Assembly: GCA_902492105.1 (NCBI GenBank) | Contig: CABUKD010000011.1 | Span: forward strand, 1-48,201 | Length of the DNA stretch: 48,201 nucleotides | Direction: 5' to 3' | From: an uncultured Clostridium sp. | GTDB lineage: Bacteria > Bacillota > Clostridia > TANB77 > CAG-508 | Shown: positions 1-9,144 of the stretch, piece by piece | How positions within the stretch are numbered: the first letter of the stretch is position 1 | How the letters are laid out: each line of letters begins with the position of its first letter | Position numbers and translations under genes: made by a program | The notes under the pieces: generated by a model | What the model was told of the DNA's origin: nothing | What the model saw: only the letters and a program-made list of their open reading frames with translations | The model's database searches: none

Positions 1-89
1 ACTGTAGAATATGCTTATAATTATTATAAAGATAATCAATGCTTAATATAGCATTTAATTTTTAACATTTCATCAAACGGAGGTTTTGT

Positions 90-1656
90 ATGATAGGTAT
101 TTATGCTAGACAATCAATAGAAAAAAAAGATAGCGTTAGTATTGAAGCACAAATAGAAAAATGTATGGCTTATTGTGTAGATACTGACTATAGAGTATAT
201 AAAGATGCAGGATATTCTGGGAAAAATATAAACAGACCACAATTCACTCAATTACTAGAAGATATTAAATCTGGATTAATTAATAAGGTAATAGCTTATA
301 GATTAGATCGTATTAGTAGAAGCATTGCAGATTTTTCACAGTTATTGCTCATGTTCGAAAAATATAATGTTAAATTTGTTTCTGCCACAGAAAATTTTGA
401 TACAGATACACCTATGCGGTAGAGCAATGATTAACATAGTAATGACATTTGCGCAATTAGAAAGAGAAACTATTGTAGAACGTGTAACAGATAACTATTA
501 TTTTAGAGCAAATAATGGCTATTGGGCGGGTGGATATGCACCTTATGGCTATAAAATAAAACATATCATAGGGCAAGATGGAAAGAAACATTCTATATTA
601 CAAATTGATAAAGAGAAATCCGAAATTGTAAAAGAAATTTTCAATATGTACATAAATAAAAATATTAGTATGAGAAAAATCTCTCAAGATTTAAATTTAA
701 GAAAAGCTCCTACCTTAAAAGGAAATAGTAATTGGAGAATTGCTTCTGTAAACGCAATCCTAAGTAGACCTATATATACAGAAGCTACTGCAAAAATATA
801 TGACTATTTTAATAAATTAGGTACTCATATAACAAATAACATAGAACAATTTGATGGGAATATGACAGCAAACCTTTATGGAAAAACAAAAAAAAATGTA
901 AAAGCCAAAGCTTTAAGAGAATATGAAGACATGTATTTATCTTTAATAAATTGTCAGCCAATCATTTCCAATGAGGATTGGTTTAGAGCTCAAAAAATAA
1001 AAGGAAAAAGAAGAACATTGGCCCCACGTTCAAATACTTCTAAAATTTCATTTTTGTGCGGATTAGTTAAGTGTGGTAAATGTGGTTTTAATATGATAAC
1101 ACAAGGTTGTACAAATCAACAAGGCAAAAAATATTATTACTTAATTTGCACTAATAAAAAAGATATTGGTGTAACCGTTTGTAATAATAAAATGATAGAT
1201 GTTACAAAATTACAAGACTTTGTATTAAAAGATATGAAAGATTATTTTAATTCCAAGAACATCAATCAAAAGATTGAGAAATATATAAACAATAGGAAAA
1301 AAACAGACTCTCAAGTGATATCTCAAAAAGCACAATATGAAAATGAGTTGACTAAATGCAATGTACAAATAGAGAACTTAATAAATTCTATTGCAGAAGG
1401 TAATATTACTGTATCTAAATATATCAATCAAAAAATAGAAGAAATAGAAAAACAAAAAGAAAATATATTATCAAACTTGAGAAATATAGCAGAAAATAAT
1501 GATATGCAAGATAATGACTACTTAATAGAATACATTAAAAACATTAATAAAAAATTAAACACAACTGATTTTGAAGAATTAAAAACAATATGCAAAACTG
1601 TAATAGAAAAAATTATTATAACCGATAGAAATATAGACATACACTATAAAATTTAG
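90..1656 (+). pseudogene. Large serine recombinase, split by a +1 frameshift
   Basis: Site-specific DNA recombinase of the large serine family, which integrates or excises mobile elements through a phosphoserine intermediate. The resolvase-like N-terminus has the YARQS motif with nucleophile Ser9, then the YRLDRISRS helix. After the break follow a recombinase domain, a zinc-ribbon (CGLVKCGKCG near nt 1057-1090 with later CxxN/CNN cysteines) and a C-terminal coiled coil (about nt 1300-1560). The start ATG follows GGAGG at 79-83. The frame ends at TAG 420-422. Removing one base at 417 (ATG-C-GGTAGA to ATG-GGT-AGA) restores the family motif TPMGRAMINIVMTFAQLERE and gives 521 residues. The frame is therefore broken either by mutation or by a sequencing error. 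It sits at the edge of a truncated gene (1694), as the integrase of an inserted element would. Confidence 0.9.
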
Positions 1657-1693
1657 TGTATGTCTTTTTGACTGTAATAGCGATACCAATCGT

Positions 1694-2338
1694 ATGGAAA
1701 CTTACTATAGAGGCGAATCAGAGGCAATGCCATATATTACAAATCGAACTTTAACAGTAAGAGAATTTAGAGGTTCTAGTAATAGTAATGTTTTATGGAC
1801 TGAAAAAAGGGTTATGCAAGCTTGGAATAGTCAAAGATATTTATTTGGTGCTCCAATAGATGTAGGTTTTGCCTTTAAAAGACCTTATGAAGGCGGACAC
1901 GGAAATCAGTCTCAACATTATGCAGGAACTGCATTTGATGTAGGGCAAAGAATGAGCAATGTTCAAAGAAATCGATTAAGGAATTCTGCAATAGGTTCAG
2001 GTGTATGGAGTTATGTAGAACCTGCTTCATTAACTCCTACTTGGGTACATTTTGATAAACGCCGTGGCAGTCCAGCATGCAGTACTGGGGGATATCCTTT
2101 AATAAGGCAAGGTTCTAGAGGAGCTTATGTTTGTATTGCACAAGATAATTTAAATACTTTAGGGTATAGAACTGGTGGTTTAGATGGAGTTTTTGGTACA
2201 CAAACTAGAAATGCAGTTTTACAATATCAGCGTAGTGTTGGGCTAGCAGCAGATGGTATTATTGGCTGTAATACTTGGCGTTCCTTACAAGAAAGTGTAG
2301 TAGGTACTGGCAAGACGTCCACTACAATTAATTCTTAG
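1694..2338 (+). CDS. Peptidoglycan peptidase (M15-like) with PG-binding domain, 5' truncated
   Basis: Cell-wall hydrolase fragment. An M15-type zinc carboxypeptidase core is visible: SQHYAGTAFDVG gives ligands His75 and Asp82, and WVHFD gives His119. It is followed by a PG_binding_1 repeat (about residues 134-200, with GLDGVFGTQTRNAV and DGIIGCNTWRSL). The stated start ATG has no ribosome-binding site. The frame stays open upstream to 1637, past the recombinase stop at 1654-1656, reading DCNSDTNR into METYYRGE. The natural N-terminus therefore probably lies elsewhere, and the recombinase-bearing element probably entered inside this gene. No signal peptide is visible, consistent with loss of the 5' end. 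The fold assignment is firm; truncation is inferred. Confidence 0.75.
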   Translation: METYYRGESEAMPYITNRTLTVREFRGSSNSNVLWTEKRVMQAWNSQRYLFGAPIDVGFAFKRPYEGGHGNQSQHYAGTAFDVGQRMSNVQRNRLRNSAIGSGVWSYVEPASLTPTWVHFDKRRGSPACSTGGYPLIRQGSRGAYVCIAQDNLNTLGYRTGGLDGVFGTQTRNAVLQYQRSVGLAADGIIGCNTWRSLQESVVGTGKTSTTINS

Positions 2339-2355
2339 TGGTGCATAAAAAATAG

Positions 2356-2393
2356 AAAAAAGATATTTTGTAAGTTTGCAAAATATCTTTTTT
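2356..2393. terminator. Bidirectional intrinsic terminator between the hydrolase fragment and folC
   Basis: A perfect 15-bp stem (arms 2356-2370 and 2379-2393, loop 2371-2378) is flanked by A-runs on the left and T-runs on the right, so it can terminate in both directions. It overlaps the folC stop codon by two bases and separates two convergent genes. Confidence 0.85.
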
Positions 2394-3708
2394 ATTGGTA
2401 TTTATCACTTTTAGTGAATTGATTTAATTGTTTTATGGTTTGAATTGCATTTGGATAAGTATAAAAGCTTCCCACAATACCTATTACTCTATCTGGATAT
2501 AAACATGTTGCCTCCTGAATAGCATCAGAAAAATTGGCCATTTTAATCATTTGTTTTGGTTTATATTCTTCACATGCTTTATATAGACATTGTTTTGTAC
2601 TATATAGGTTTTGGTCGTTTCCATCTGTAACATAAATAATTGCTTCTTTATCTTGAGCCAAATAGTAAAGCATTTTTTTATAGTCTTTCTTTTTCAAGAT
2701 AGAAACAATATATATTTTTTTCTGATTTGAATAATATTGCTCCATGTTACTAATAAAATTTTGAATTGCTGGTTCATTATGTGCTCCATCAAAAATAATA
2801 GTTGGAAATTGATTTAATTTTTCAAATCTTCCTGGATGTTTTACATTTCTCAAACTTTCTATTGCTTTAAAATCTTGAATAGAAAATCCTTTCTGTTTGA
2901 TAATTTCTAAAGCTTTTAAACACATAGCAGTATAGTAAATTTGAATTTTTCCTTTCAAATTTGTACTAATATCTTGATGGTCATATGTAAAATATTGTAG
3001 TTCTCCTTGTTCTCGATAATTCGTAATTTCCTCTCTCTTTAGATAATAAAGTTGATTTTGTAGTTCTTTACATTTATTCTGTATAACAGGAAATACTTCT
3101 TCATTTTCTTGCCTATTTTCCAGTTCTAAAAAAATAGTATTGGAATTTTGTTTAATAATTCCCGCTTTTTTCTCAGCGATTTCTGTCAATGTGTTACCCA
3201 GTACCTTCATATGGTCATAGCCAATGCTGGTAATAATCGAAATAAGTGGATTTACAATATTCGTACAATCTAAAATTCCTCCCATTCCCGTTTCTAATAA
3301 AATAAAATCACAATTTTTTCTTGCAAAATAGATAAAAGCTAAAGAAGTTATTACTTCAAAATGCCTTACAGGAATCTCATGGGTCTGATTATACAAATTA
3401 ATAATTGGATCCATCTCTTTTAAAATTTCTTCTATTTCTTGGTCTGAAATAGGTACATCATTTACACAAATTCTTTCATTAAATTGAATTAAATGAGGTG
3501 AAATATACTTTCCTACTTTGTATCCTTGGTCAACAAGAACACGGTTTAACATTGCAACAATGCTACCTTTTCCATTTGTTCCAGCCACATGAATTACAGT
3601 ACCTCTATTTTGTGGATTTTGAAATTTTTCCATTAGCCAGTACATTGTATTTAAAGTGGGTTTTTCTGTAATTCTTTTAAATTTCTCTAAATATTGTTGA
3701 ATATTCAT
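2392..3708 (-). CDS. folC: Bifunctional folylpolyglutamate synthase / dihydrofolate synthase
   Basis: Cytoplasmic ATP-dependent ligase that adds glutamate to dihydropteroate and then extends folate polyglutamate tails. The P-loop HVAGTNGKGS is at residues 40-49. The Mur-ligase-like central motif (LLETGMGGILDCTN) and the start of the C-terminal domain (GRFEKL..PTIIFDGAHN) are clear. At 438 residues it is full length for the family. The gene runs on the minus strand, followed by the bidirectional terminator. Its upstream neighbour in the same direction is the sortase, 125 bp away. Confidence 0.95.
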   Translation of the reverse strand: MNIQQYLEKFKRITEKPTLNTMYWLMEKFQNPQNRGTVIHVAGTNGKGSIVAMLNRVLVDQGYKVGKYISPHLIQFNERICVNDVPISDQEIEEILKEMDPIINLYNQTHEIPVRHFEVITSLAFIYFARKNCDFILLETGMGGILDCTNIVNPLISIITSIGYDHMKVLGNTLTEIAEKKAGIIKQNSNTIFLELENRQENEEVFPVIQNKCKELQNQLYYLKREEITNYREQGELQYFTYDHQDISTNLKGKIQIYYTAMCLKALEIIKQKGFSIQDFKAIESLRNVKHPGRFEKLNQFPTIIFDGAHNEPAIQNFISNMEQYYSNQKKIYIVSILKKKDYKKMLYYLAQDKEAIIYVTDGNDQNLYSTKQCLYKACEEYKPKQMIKMANFSDAIQEATCLYPDRVIGIVGSFYTYPNAIQTIKQLNQFTKSDKYQ

Positions 3709-3833
3709 TTTGCCTTTTTAGTATTTACTTCTTTCTACGTTTTTATTAATCTTGTTTATTCCTTGTTTTAATTCGTTATTTTTCTTTTGACTTTTTTGTT
3801 AATAGTTCTTTTAGTTTTTCATAACTATTGTTA

Positions 3834-4568
3834 CTATTTAACTTCTCTTAGTCTTACTGCCAATCTTTGTTTTCCATGGTTCGTACAAGTAATTAAGGTC
3901 ATTTCTCTTATTCCATTTTGCAATTGCCATAATTGGCTTGTGCAACTTCTGTCTGTAGGCTCTACTACTTTTTTATCAATAACTTGATATGTTATGGTTC
4001 TGCCTGTTAAATCTGTTAATTCTGCAGTATCCCCATTTTTTAATTTATGTAAGTTTCCAAACATTTTTCCACTTTCATAATAATGCCCTGCAATACAATA
4101 GTTACCAATTTCATTTGGATCTGGTCCCCAGAATTTATTTAAGGAAACAAATAGCAAATCTGGTGAAGTAGCTGAAAGTACTACATATTCTAAATCAATA
4201 CTAGGTATTTTCAAAATTGCTTCTGTTGTATATTCTACACCATCTGTAGATACATAAGTTCCTGTATCTATAGCAGTATCTTTTTTCATTTCGTCTTCAT
4301 GCTTTTTTTCTTCTTCGATATCTAAAATAACTACAATTACATCATCTTCTGTTTGTTTTACGGTATCATCTATTTGATATTTTACTTGTGCTAATATTTC
4401 TTTGGAAACTTGTTCACTTCTATTTCTATCATATTCTGCATAAATGTAGTAAGAAAATAAAAGGCAAATCAAAAAAACAGACAAAAAGAACTCTATCTTA
4501 TAAATGAGCTTTTTTCTCTTGATTTCTGGTGTCACATATAATTTTTCTGTTACTAAGATTTGATTCAC
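3834..4568 (-). CDS. Class D-like sortase (membrane-anchored transpeptidase)
   Basis: Cysteine transpeptidase that cleaves a C-terminal sorting motif and attaches surface proteins to the wall or to pilin partners. One N-terminal transmembrane helix (residues 24-43) is followed by a charged linker and the beta-barrel core. Catalytic residues are visible as CIAGHYY (His162), TLITCTNHG (Cys228) and KQR (Arg235). The downstream KMFGNLHKLKNGD is typical of sortases. The start is GTG, chosen because AAGGA lies eight bases upstream. No substrate gene is adjacent. The DUF11 adhesin at 36913-40680 ends in a TG motif, hydrophobic helix and lysines, and is the best candidate substrate in this window. 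Class D is inferred from overall pattern. Confidence 0.9.
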   Translation of the reverse strand: MNQILVTEKLYVTPEIKRKKLIYKIEFFLSVFLICLLFSYYIYAEYDRNRSEQVSKEILAQVKYQIDDTVKQTEDDVIVVILDIEEEKKHEDEMKKDTAIDTGTYVSTDGVEYTTEAILKIPSIDLEYVVLSATSPDLLFVSLNKFWGPDPNEIGNYCIAGHYYESGKMFGNLHKLKNGDTAELTDLTGRTITYQVIDKKVVEPTDRSCTSQLWQLQNGIREMTLITCTNHGKQRLAVRLREVK

Positions 4569-4607
4569 AAGAATATTCCTTTCTTTTTTTATATTACTAC
4601 CTATTTT

Positions 4608-4636
4608 ATTATATCACTTCTTTTTTTATTTTTAAA
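4608..4636 (-). promoter_or_regulatory. Putative promoter for the sortase gene
   Basis: On the minus strand a TATAAT (plus 4608-4613) lies 17 bases downstream of TTTAAA, about 40 bases before the sortase start. The -10 is perfect; the -35 is weak. Confidence 0.45.
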
Positions 4637-4680
4637 GGGGATTTCTCTAAAAAATAGAAATTGTTATAAATTAACATTAC

Positions 4681-4724
4681 AATTTGCAGTTGAAAATTCT
4701 TTTTAAGGGAGCTAACTGCAAATT
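4681..4724. repeat. 11-bp inverted repeat
   Basis: AATTTGCAGTT at 4681-4691 is the exact reverse complement of AACTGCAAATT at 4714-4724. It lies in the gap between sortase and mazF. It may form a hairpin, but there is no T-run beside it. Confidence 0.5.
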
Positions 4725-4754
4725 ATAAGAAATGGCTGATATCTAATGTTTTAA

Positions 4755-4800
4755 GGAGTGTCCCTTTTGGTTGAAAATCAACCAAAAAGGAACGTCCCCA
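4755..4800. repeat. Imperfect long hairpin downstream of mazF
   Basis: The core arms GGTTGA and TCAACC, with C/T-rich and A/G-rich extensions, fold into a hairpin with one bulged A. Outer GGAGTGTCCC and GGAACGTCCCC pair imperfectly. A partial copy of GGTTGAAAAT follows at 4803. It probably lies at the 3' end of the mazF transcript but lacks a good U-run, so I call it a hairpin repeat rather than a terminator. Confidence 0.45.
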
Positions 4801-4811
4801 ATGGTTGAAAA

Positions 4812-5165
4812 TTAGTCTTCGTTAATTCCAAAACTTACTCCTAGTGCATTATTAATTTGTGACATAATTTTTTCATCATCGATGTGTCCTATTTTTTCTT
4901 TTAGTCTGCTTTTATCAATGGTTCGAATTTGTTCTGTTAATACCACTGATTCGGCTTTTAACCCGCTTTGCACTGGATCTATTTCAATATGTGTTGGTAA
5001 TTTTGTTTTTCCTGTTTGTGAAGTAATTGCAGCTGCAATTACTGTTGGGCTATGCTTATTACCAATATCATTTTGAATAATTAATACAGGTCTTACCCCT
5101 CCTTGTTCAGACCCAACTACTGGGCTTAAATCTGCATAAAACATATCTCCTCTTTTTACTACCAT
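4812..5165 (-). CDS. mazF: MazF/NdoA-type mRNA interferase toxin
   Basis: Sequence-specific endoribonuclease toxin of a type II toxin-antitoxin system. The PemK/MazF fold is obvious: VVKRGDMFYADLSPVVGSEQ at the start, RPVLIIQND, AAITSQ and EQIRTIDKSRL match the B. subtilis NdoA pattern almost position by position. The ATG at 5165 is preferred over the upstream GTG at 5174 because AGGAG lies eight bases before the ATG and would abut the GTG. The product is 117 residues. No antitoxin gene fits in the 113 bases upstream, so the partner must be elsewhere or absent. The neighbouring GerS-like gene suggests a rearranged version of the common alr/gerS-like/ndoA region. Confidence 0.93.
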   Translation of the reverse strand: MVVKRGDMFYADLSPVVGSEQGGVRPVLIIQNDIGNKHSPTVIAAAITSQTGKTKLPTHIEIDPVQSGLKAESVVLTEQIRTIDKSRLKEKIGHIDDEKIMSQINNALGVSFGINED

Positions 5166-5278
5166 TTTCTTCACTCCTACTATTTGACTATTTTTATTTC
5201 GATATATTTTAAGAATTAGCGAAACATAAAAATATAGTTTTAAGAGGTAGATATTTTTGTATTAAAAATTTATTTCAT

Positions 5279-6019
5279 CTAGTATAAGTCACTTTTACCT
5301 TCTTCTAATTGAAAAGCTAATATCTCCTCTTTTTTTATACTATTTATTTTTATCTCATTATATAATATGTAAACTAAATTTTTTTGGTTCTTATCTTGTA
5401 CTACTAATTTTGTAATTTTTCCTGTTGTTTTGTCAATAAATAGCTTTTTATAGGAAATATACGGATTTTCGGAATCTAGTTTTACTTCCATTACTAACAT
5501 ATTATTTTCTTCATACATTTTACTATTTTGGCCAGATGATTTTGCTGTTTGATAATCTGTAATAAAAGAATTTAACCACAAATAATGGTCTGTTAAGTAA
5601 GCATAATTTTCATATACTTTAGTCAAATTTAATTTTGTATTTTGAATTGTCAGTTTACTTCCATCATAAATAGTTTCCAATCCTTTAATATTGCTAGGTT
5701 CCTCTACTACTTGTTTTTCAATATTTGGACTTACATAGCTTTGTTTTATTTTATATTTAGTAGTATTTTTATTGCTTTCTATGGTTACTTCAATTTCTGC
5801 CTCATAAGAGCTAATATTTAAAATATATTCTTCAATTTCTTGATTTGTTTTCTTATTTAAATTATTACCCAAATTTAAATTTTTATTAACATTTTGTGAA
5901 AAAAAGTAAATTGCTAGTCCTAAACCTATAAGAATTACTAATAAAATTCCCCATATTAAAATATGATTTTTCTTCTGTAAGATTTTTGCTATTGTTTCAT
6001 TTTTCATTTTTGTTTTCAT
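5279..6019 (-). CDS. GerS/LolA-like membrane-anchored protein
   Basis: A 246-residue protein with a cytoplasmic basic N-terminus and one transmembrane helix (about residues 20-42), then a beta-rich extracellular domain. The pattern (ISSYEAEIEVTIESN, YKIKQSYVSPN, TIYDGSKLTIQNTKLN, KLFIDKTTGKITKLVVQD) resembles the LolA-like fold of clostridial germination lipoprotein GerS and relatives. There is no lipobox cysteine, so it is anchored by the helix rather than by lipid. AAAGGATGG precedes the start. The family link is from pattern only; a role in germination is not shown. Confidence 0.6.
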   Translation of the reverse strand: MKTKMKNETIAKILQKKNHILIWGILLVILIGLGLAIYFFSQNVNKNLNLGNNLNKKTNQEIEEYILNISSYEAEIEVTIESNKNTTKYKIKQSYVSPNIEKQVVEEPSNIKGLETIYDGSKLTIQNTKLNLTKVYENYAYLTDHYLWLNSFITDYQTAKSSGQNSKMYEENNMLVMEVKLDSENPYISYKKLFIDKTTGKITKLVVQDKNQKNLVYILYNEIKINSIKKEEILAFQLEEGKSDLY

Positions 6020-6162
6020 ATTTTATTTTCCATCCTTTCTCTTTTTTATTTTTGACCTATGCACCTACTTTTCTAATAGTATATTTGAGGTATATTTCTC
6101 ATAGGTAAACCCTTATTTTACTATTCATGCTATTTAACCTTGTTAAATAAAAATCTAACAAA

Positions 6163-6191
6163 AAAAAGAATAGTAATTTACTATTCTTTTT
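6163..6191 (-). terminator. Intrinsic terminator of dusB
   Basis: Stem arms 6163-6173 and 6181-6191 (11 bp, loop of 7) lie just past the dusB stop. The minus-strand reading continues into a U-run. Confidence 0.8.
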
Positions 6192-6200
6192 CATTTATAT

Positions 6201-7172
6201 TCATATTGTTTGAAAGTATTCAGTAAGACAAGTTTCTAAGTCTTGTTTTGTTTGAATGGTATTTATTTTTTGTCGTATTATTGTAGCATTAGGCAAATTT
6301 TTTAAATAATAAGTCATGTGTTTCCTCATTTCTTTAATTCCTGTGTTTTCTCCTAGCATTTGTACTTGCAATTCTATATGTTCCATTATAGTTTGTAACT
6401 TTTCTTCTTTTGTAATCTCAGTAATATTTTTGCCCTGTAGATATTCTTGAATTTGTCTAAAAATCCATGGATTGCCAATAGAAGCTCTTCCAACCATAAT
6501 TCCATCTACTTTGGTTTGTTCAAACATAGCTAAAGCATCTTCTGGCTTTTTTATATCTCCATTTCCAATAACAGGAATAGATACTTCTTTTTTCACTTCT
6601 TTTATGATATCCCAATCTGCTGTTCCTGTATAAAATTCTTCTCTAGTTCTTCCATGAATGGTAATAGCAGAAGCTCCTTTTTCTTCTGCAATTTTGGCAA
6701 GTTCTACTGCTACAATATGGGAATTGTCCCATCCTTTTCTTATTTTTACAGTAACAGGTACAGTAGCTTCTTTTACTACTGTTTCTATGATTTTGCTTGC
6801 CAGATCTAAGTCTAATAAAAGTTTACTTCCGTCACCATTTTTTACAATTTTTGGTGCTGGGCACCCCATATTAATATCTATAATATCTGCTATTTTACTA
6901 ACTTCTTTTGCACTATATTTCATAGCTTCTAGGTCATTTCCAAAAATCTGTACAGCAATTGGTCTTTTTTCATTTTCCATGTTGAGTAATTGTTTTGTTT
7001 TTTCATCATGATAAAATAGCCCTTTGCTACTTACCATTTCTGTACATACTAAACCCGGGTTGTATTGTTCACATATCATACGAAATGGCAGGTTAGTAAT
7101 TCCTGCCATTGGTGCTAATAAAATATTATTTTTTAGTGTCACATTTCCTATTTTTAATTCGTGCAAGTACAT
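6201..7172 (-). CDS. dusB: tRNA-dihydrouridine synthase
   Basis: Flavin-dependent enzyme that reduces specific uridines of tRNA to dihydrouridine. The TIM-barrel motifs are complete: APMAGITNLPFR, the substrate-binding NMGCPAPKIVKNGDGSKLL with catalytic Cys104, TIHGRTREEFYTG, and GNGDI followed by GIMVGRASIGNPW. The longest frame would start 66 bases earlier. The ATG at 7172 is chosen because GGAGA lies six bases before it, and because MYLHELKIGN is where family members begin. It follows rodA's far end and the GerS-like gene is next downstream beyond the terminator. Confidence 0.93.
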   Translation of the reverse strand: MYLHELKIGNVTLKNNILLAPMAGITNLPFRMICEQYNPGLVCTEMVSSKGLFYHDEKTKQLLNMENEKRPIAVQIFGNDLEAMKYSAKEVSKIADIIDINMGCPAPKIVKNGDGSKLLLDLDLASKIIETVVKEATVPVTVKIRKGWDNSHIVAVELAKIAEEKGASAITIHGRTREEFYTGTADWDIIKEVKKEVSIPVIGNGDIKKPEDALAMFEQTKVDGIMVGRASIGNPWIFRQIQEYLQGKNITEITKEEKLQTIMEHIELQVQMLGENTGIKEMRKHMTYYLKNLPNATIIRQKINTIQTKQDLETCLTEYFQTI

Positions 7173-7256
7173 AATATATCTCCGTTTTTTTATTCTATTC
7201 TTTCTGTTTCTATTTTTAATTAAATAACCCTTTAACAACTTTTCGCTTTATTTTTA

Positions 7257-8363
7257 TTATTCTCTGAACATTGCTTTTTGCCTACGTCCACTAATATTTA
7301 ATAAAATGGCAATTAAAATACAATTCGTAAGCATAGAACTTCCTCCATAACTTACAAAAGGTAGTGGAATTCCTGTAATTGGTAAAAGTCCCATTGTCAT
7401 CCCTATATTTTCCATCATATGAAAAAAGAAAATTCCTGCAATTCCAGCTGCAATGTAAGAGCCTAAATCATTTTTAGCCGTTTTTGCCACATAAATCGCT
7501 TTTGTAATTAAAACCACATATAAGATAATAACTGCTCCTGCCACAATAAATCCCATTTCTTCTCCAATTACTGCAAAAATAAAGTCAGTGGTTTTTGGAT
7601 ATAAATAACCTAATTGTGTCTGATTTCCTTTTAATAATCCCATACCCAATATTTGTCCTGCACCAATTGCAAGTTTGGACTGAATAATATTGTATCCTGC
7701 TCCTCTTGGATCTAAATCTGGATTTAAATATACATCAATTCTTGTTTTGGCATGTTCTGGCAAAATAAAAAAGTAAGCAACCGGTACAATAATAACTACT
7801 AATAAAATAGCGGTAATAATATATTTTTTATCAACTCCTGCTACAAATAACATAAAGATTAGAGCAAAGAAAAAAGCTAGGGCTGTTCCATAATCTGGTT
7901 GTTTTATGATTAATAAAACAGGTACTGCAACTGTTAAAATAATAAGGCTTAGTTTTAAAAAGCGATTCATTTCATTTTTTCCTTTTCTTTGTATTTTAAC
8001 AATTACATCTGCAGTAAATAAAACTACTGCAATTTTAGCAAATTCTGCTGGCTGTATTGTAAAAGGGCCTATGCTATACCAACTAGTTGCACCATTAATT
8101 GGTTCTGTAAATAAAACCCCTATTAATAATACAATACTAATTCCATAAAAAACTGGTGAAATTTTAGCAAAAAATTCATAGTCTATTAGAATAACTACTA
8201 TCATAACTGGTACACTAATAGCAAGCCACATAATTTGCTTTTTTAATTCATCATAATCTGAATTTTGAGTGGAAGAAAATAGTGCTATTACCCCAATAAT
8301 AATGAGTAATACCGTACATACTAAAATTCCCCACTCAATATTTCGTAATATTCTTTTCTTCAT
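7257..8363 (-). CDS. rodA: SEDS peptidoglycan glycosyltransferase RodA
   Basis: Integral membrane polymerase that makes glycan strands from lipid II for lateral wall growth. About ten transmembrane helices are present, with SEDS signatures GATSWYSIGPFTIQPAEFAKI (written here as GATSW..QPAEFAKI), KQPDYGTA, and GIPLPFVSYGGSS. The ATG at 8363 is preferred to the TTG two codons earlier, since GAGG is spaced correctly for it. It is the third gene of a minD-minE-rodA operon, 14 bases after minE. RodA rather than FtsW is inferred from the min neighbours and the short C-terminus. Confidence 0.9.
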   Translation of the reverse strand: MKKRILRNIEWGILVCTVLLIIIGVIALFSSTQNSDYDELKKQIMWLAISVPVMIVVILIDYEFFAKISPVFYGISIVLLIGVLFTEPINGATSWYSIGPFTIQPAEFAKIAVVLFTADVIVKIQRKGKNEMNRFLKLSLIILTVAVPVLLIIKQPDYGTALAFFFALIFMLFVAGVDKKYIITAILLVVIIVPVAYFFILPEHAKTRIDVYLNPDLDPRGAGYNIIQSKLAIGAGQILGMGLLKGNQTQLGYLYPKTTDFIFAVIGEEMGFIVAGAVIILYVVLITKAIYVAKTAKNDLGSYIAAGIAGIFFFHMMENIGMTMGLLPITGIPLPFVSYGGSSMLTNCILIAILLNISGRRQKAMFRE

Positions 8364-8377
8364 ACCCAAACCTCATT

Positions 8378-9121
8378 TTATGAATTTACTTTTACTTCTT
8401 GTTTATTAACTTCTTCTTGTTTATTAGTTTTTTCATGTTTTGGGCTATCTTTTTGTTCTTCTACAGTTTCTTCTGATTGTTTTAGAGTTTCTTCCTTATT
8501 TTCTATATTTTCTATTCCTTCCACTTGCTGTTTTTCTTGATTGTCCAAATTGTTTTGATCTGTTTGATTGTTTTGAGTTTCTTGAATATCTTGACTTTTC
8601 TTGTTGTCTTGTTCTAAATGATTCTGTTCTTGTTTTTGTTCAGATGTTTTTTGTTCTTCTATTTTCTTTTTACCATCTGCATTCTCTATTTTTTCTTTTT
8701 GCTCAGAATTGTTAATTTCATTTGGTAAGGAATTGGATTCTTGGTTTGGTTCTTTAGCCGTTTCCTTGTTTGGTTCTAGTTCTGATTTTGGTTCTTGTTT
8801 GGAATTTACATCTACTTTCCTAGCTTCATTTTTAATAGTAACAATTGGAATATTAGCATATAATGCAGGAGCTCCAATTGTACCATCTTCATTGGTTTTG
8901 TTGGTTAATTTTACGTCAATTGCTTTTTCATCAATATCAATATACTTTTTAATTACTTCAATAATTTCTTGCCTCATTAACTCCAAAAAGTCCGCAGATA
9001 CATTAGCTCTGTCTTGCATGAGTACTAAGTGTAATCTTTCCTTTGCCGTGCTGGAACTTTCTTTTGACTTTTTTTCTTTCTTACTAAGTTTCTTAAAGAA
9101 ATTCATAATGCTTTCAAACAT
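8378..9121 (-). CDS. minE: Cell-division topological specificity factor MinE with long disordered tail
   Basis: Partner of MinD that stimulates its ATPase and helps position the division site. Residues 1 to about 95 are a normal MinE: amphipathic FESIMNFFKKL start, AKERLHLVLMQDR, and ELMRQEIIEVIKKYIDID. Usual MinE is about 90 residues; this protein has 247. The extra 150 residues are Glu/Gln/Asn/Lys-rich and low in complexity, with no predicted fold and many near-repeats such as EQK, NQ and EEV. GGAGGT precedes the ATG. The gene lies between minD and rodA. The core assignment is firm. The tail is a real continuous frame, because it meets the rodA start with normal spacing. Confidence 0.9.
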   Translation of the reverse strand: MFESIMNFFKKLSKKEKKSKESSSTAKERLHLVLMQDRANVSADFLELMRQEIIEVIKKYIDIDEKAIDVKLTNKTNEDGTIGAPALYANIPIVTIKNEARKVDVNSKQEPKSELEPNKETAKEPNQESNSLPNEINNSEQKEKIENADGKKKIEEQKTSEQKQEQNHLEQDNKKSQDIQETQNNQTDQNNLDNQEKQQVEGIENIENKEETLKQSEETVEEQKDSPKHEKTNKQEEVNKQEVKVNS

Positions 9122-9144
9122 ATTTTACCTCCAATGGTTGTTCT

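Noticed and set aside
1..89. Attachment site at the very start of the window
   Set aside because: ACTGTA occurs at 1 and 1671, but the match is only six bases and then diverges; too short to support.
411..425. Programmed frameshift in the recombinase
   Set aside because: There is no slippery heptamer or structure at ATGCGGTAG, and the same single-base pattern recurs in unrelated genes.
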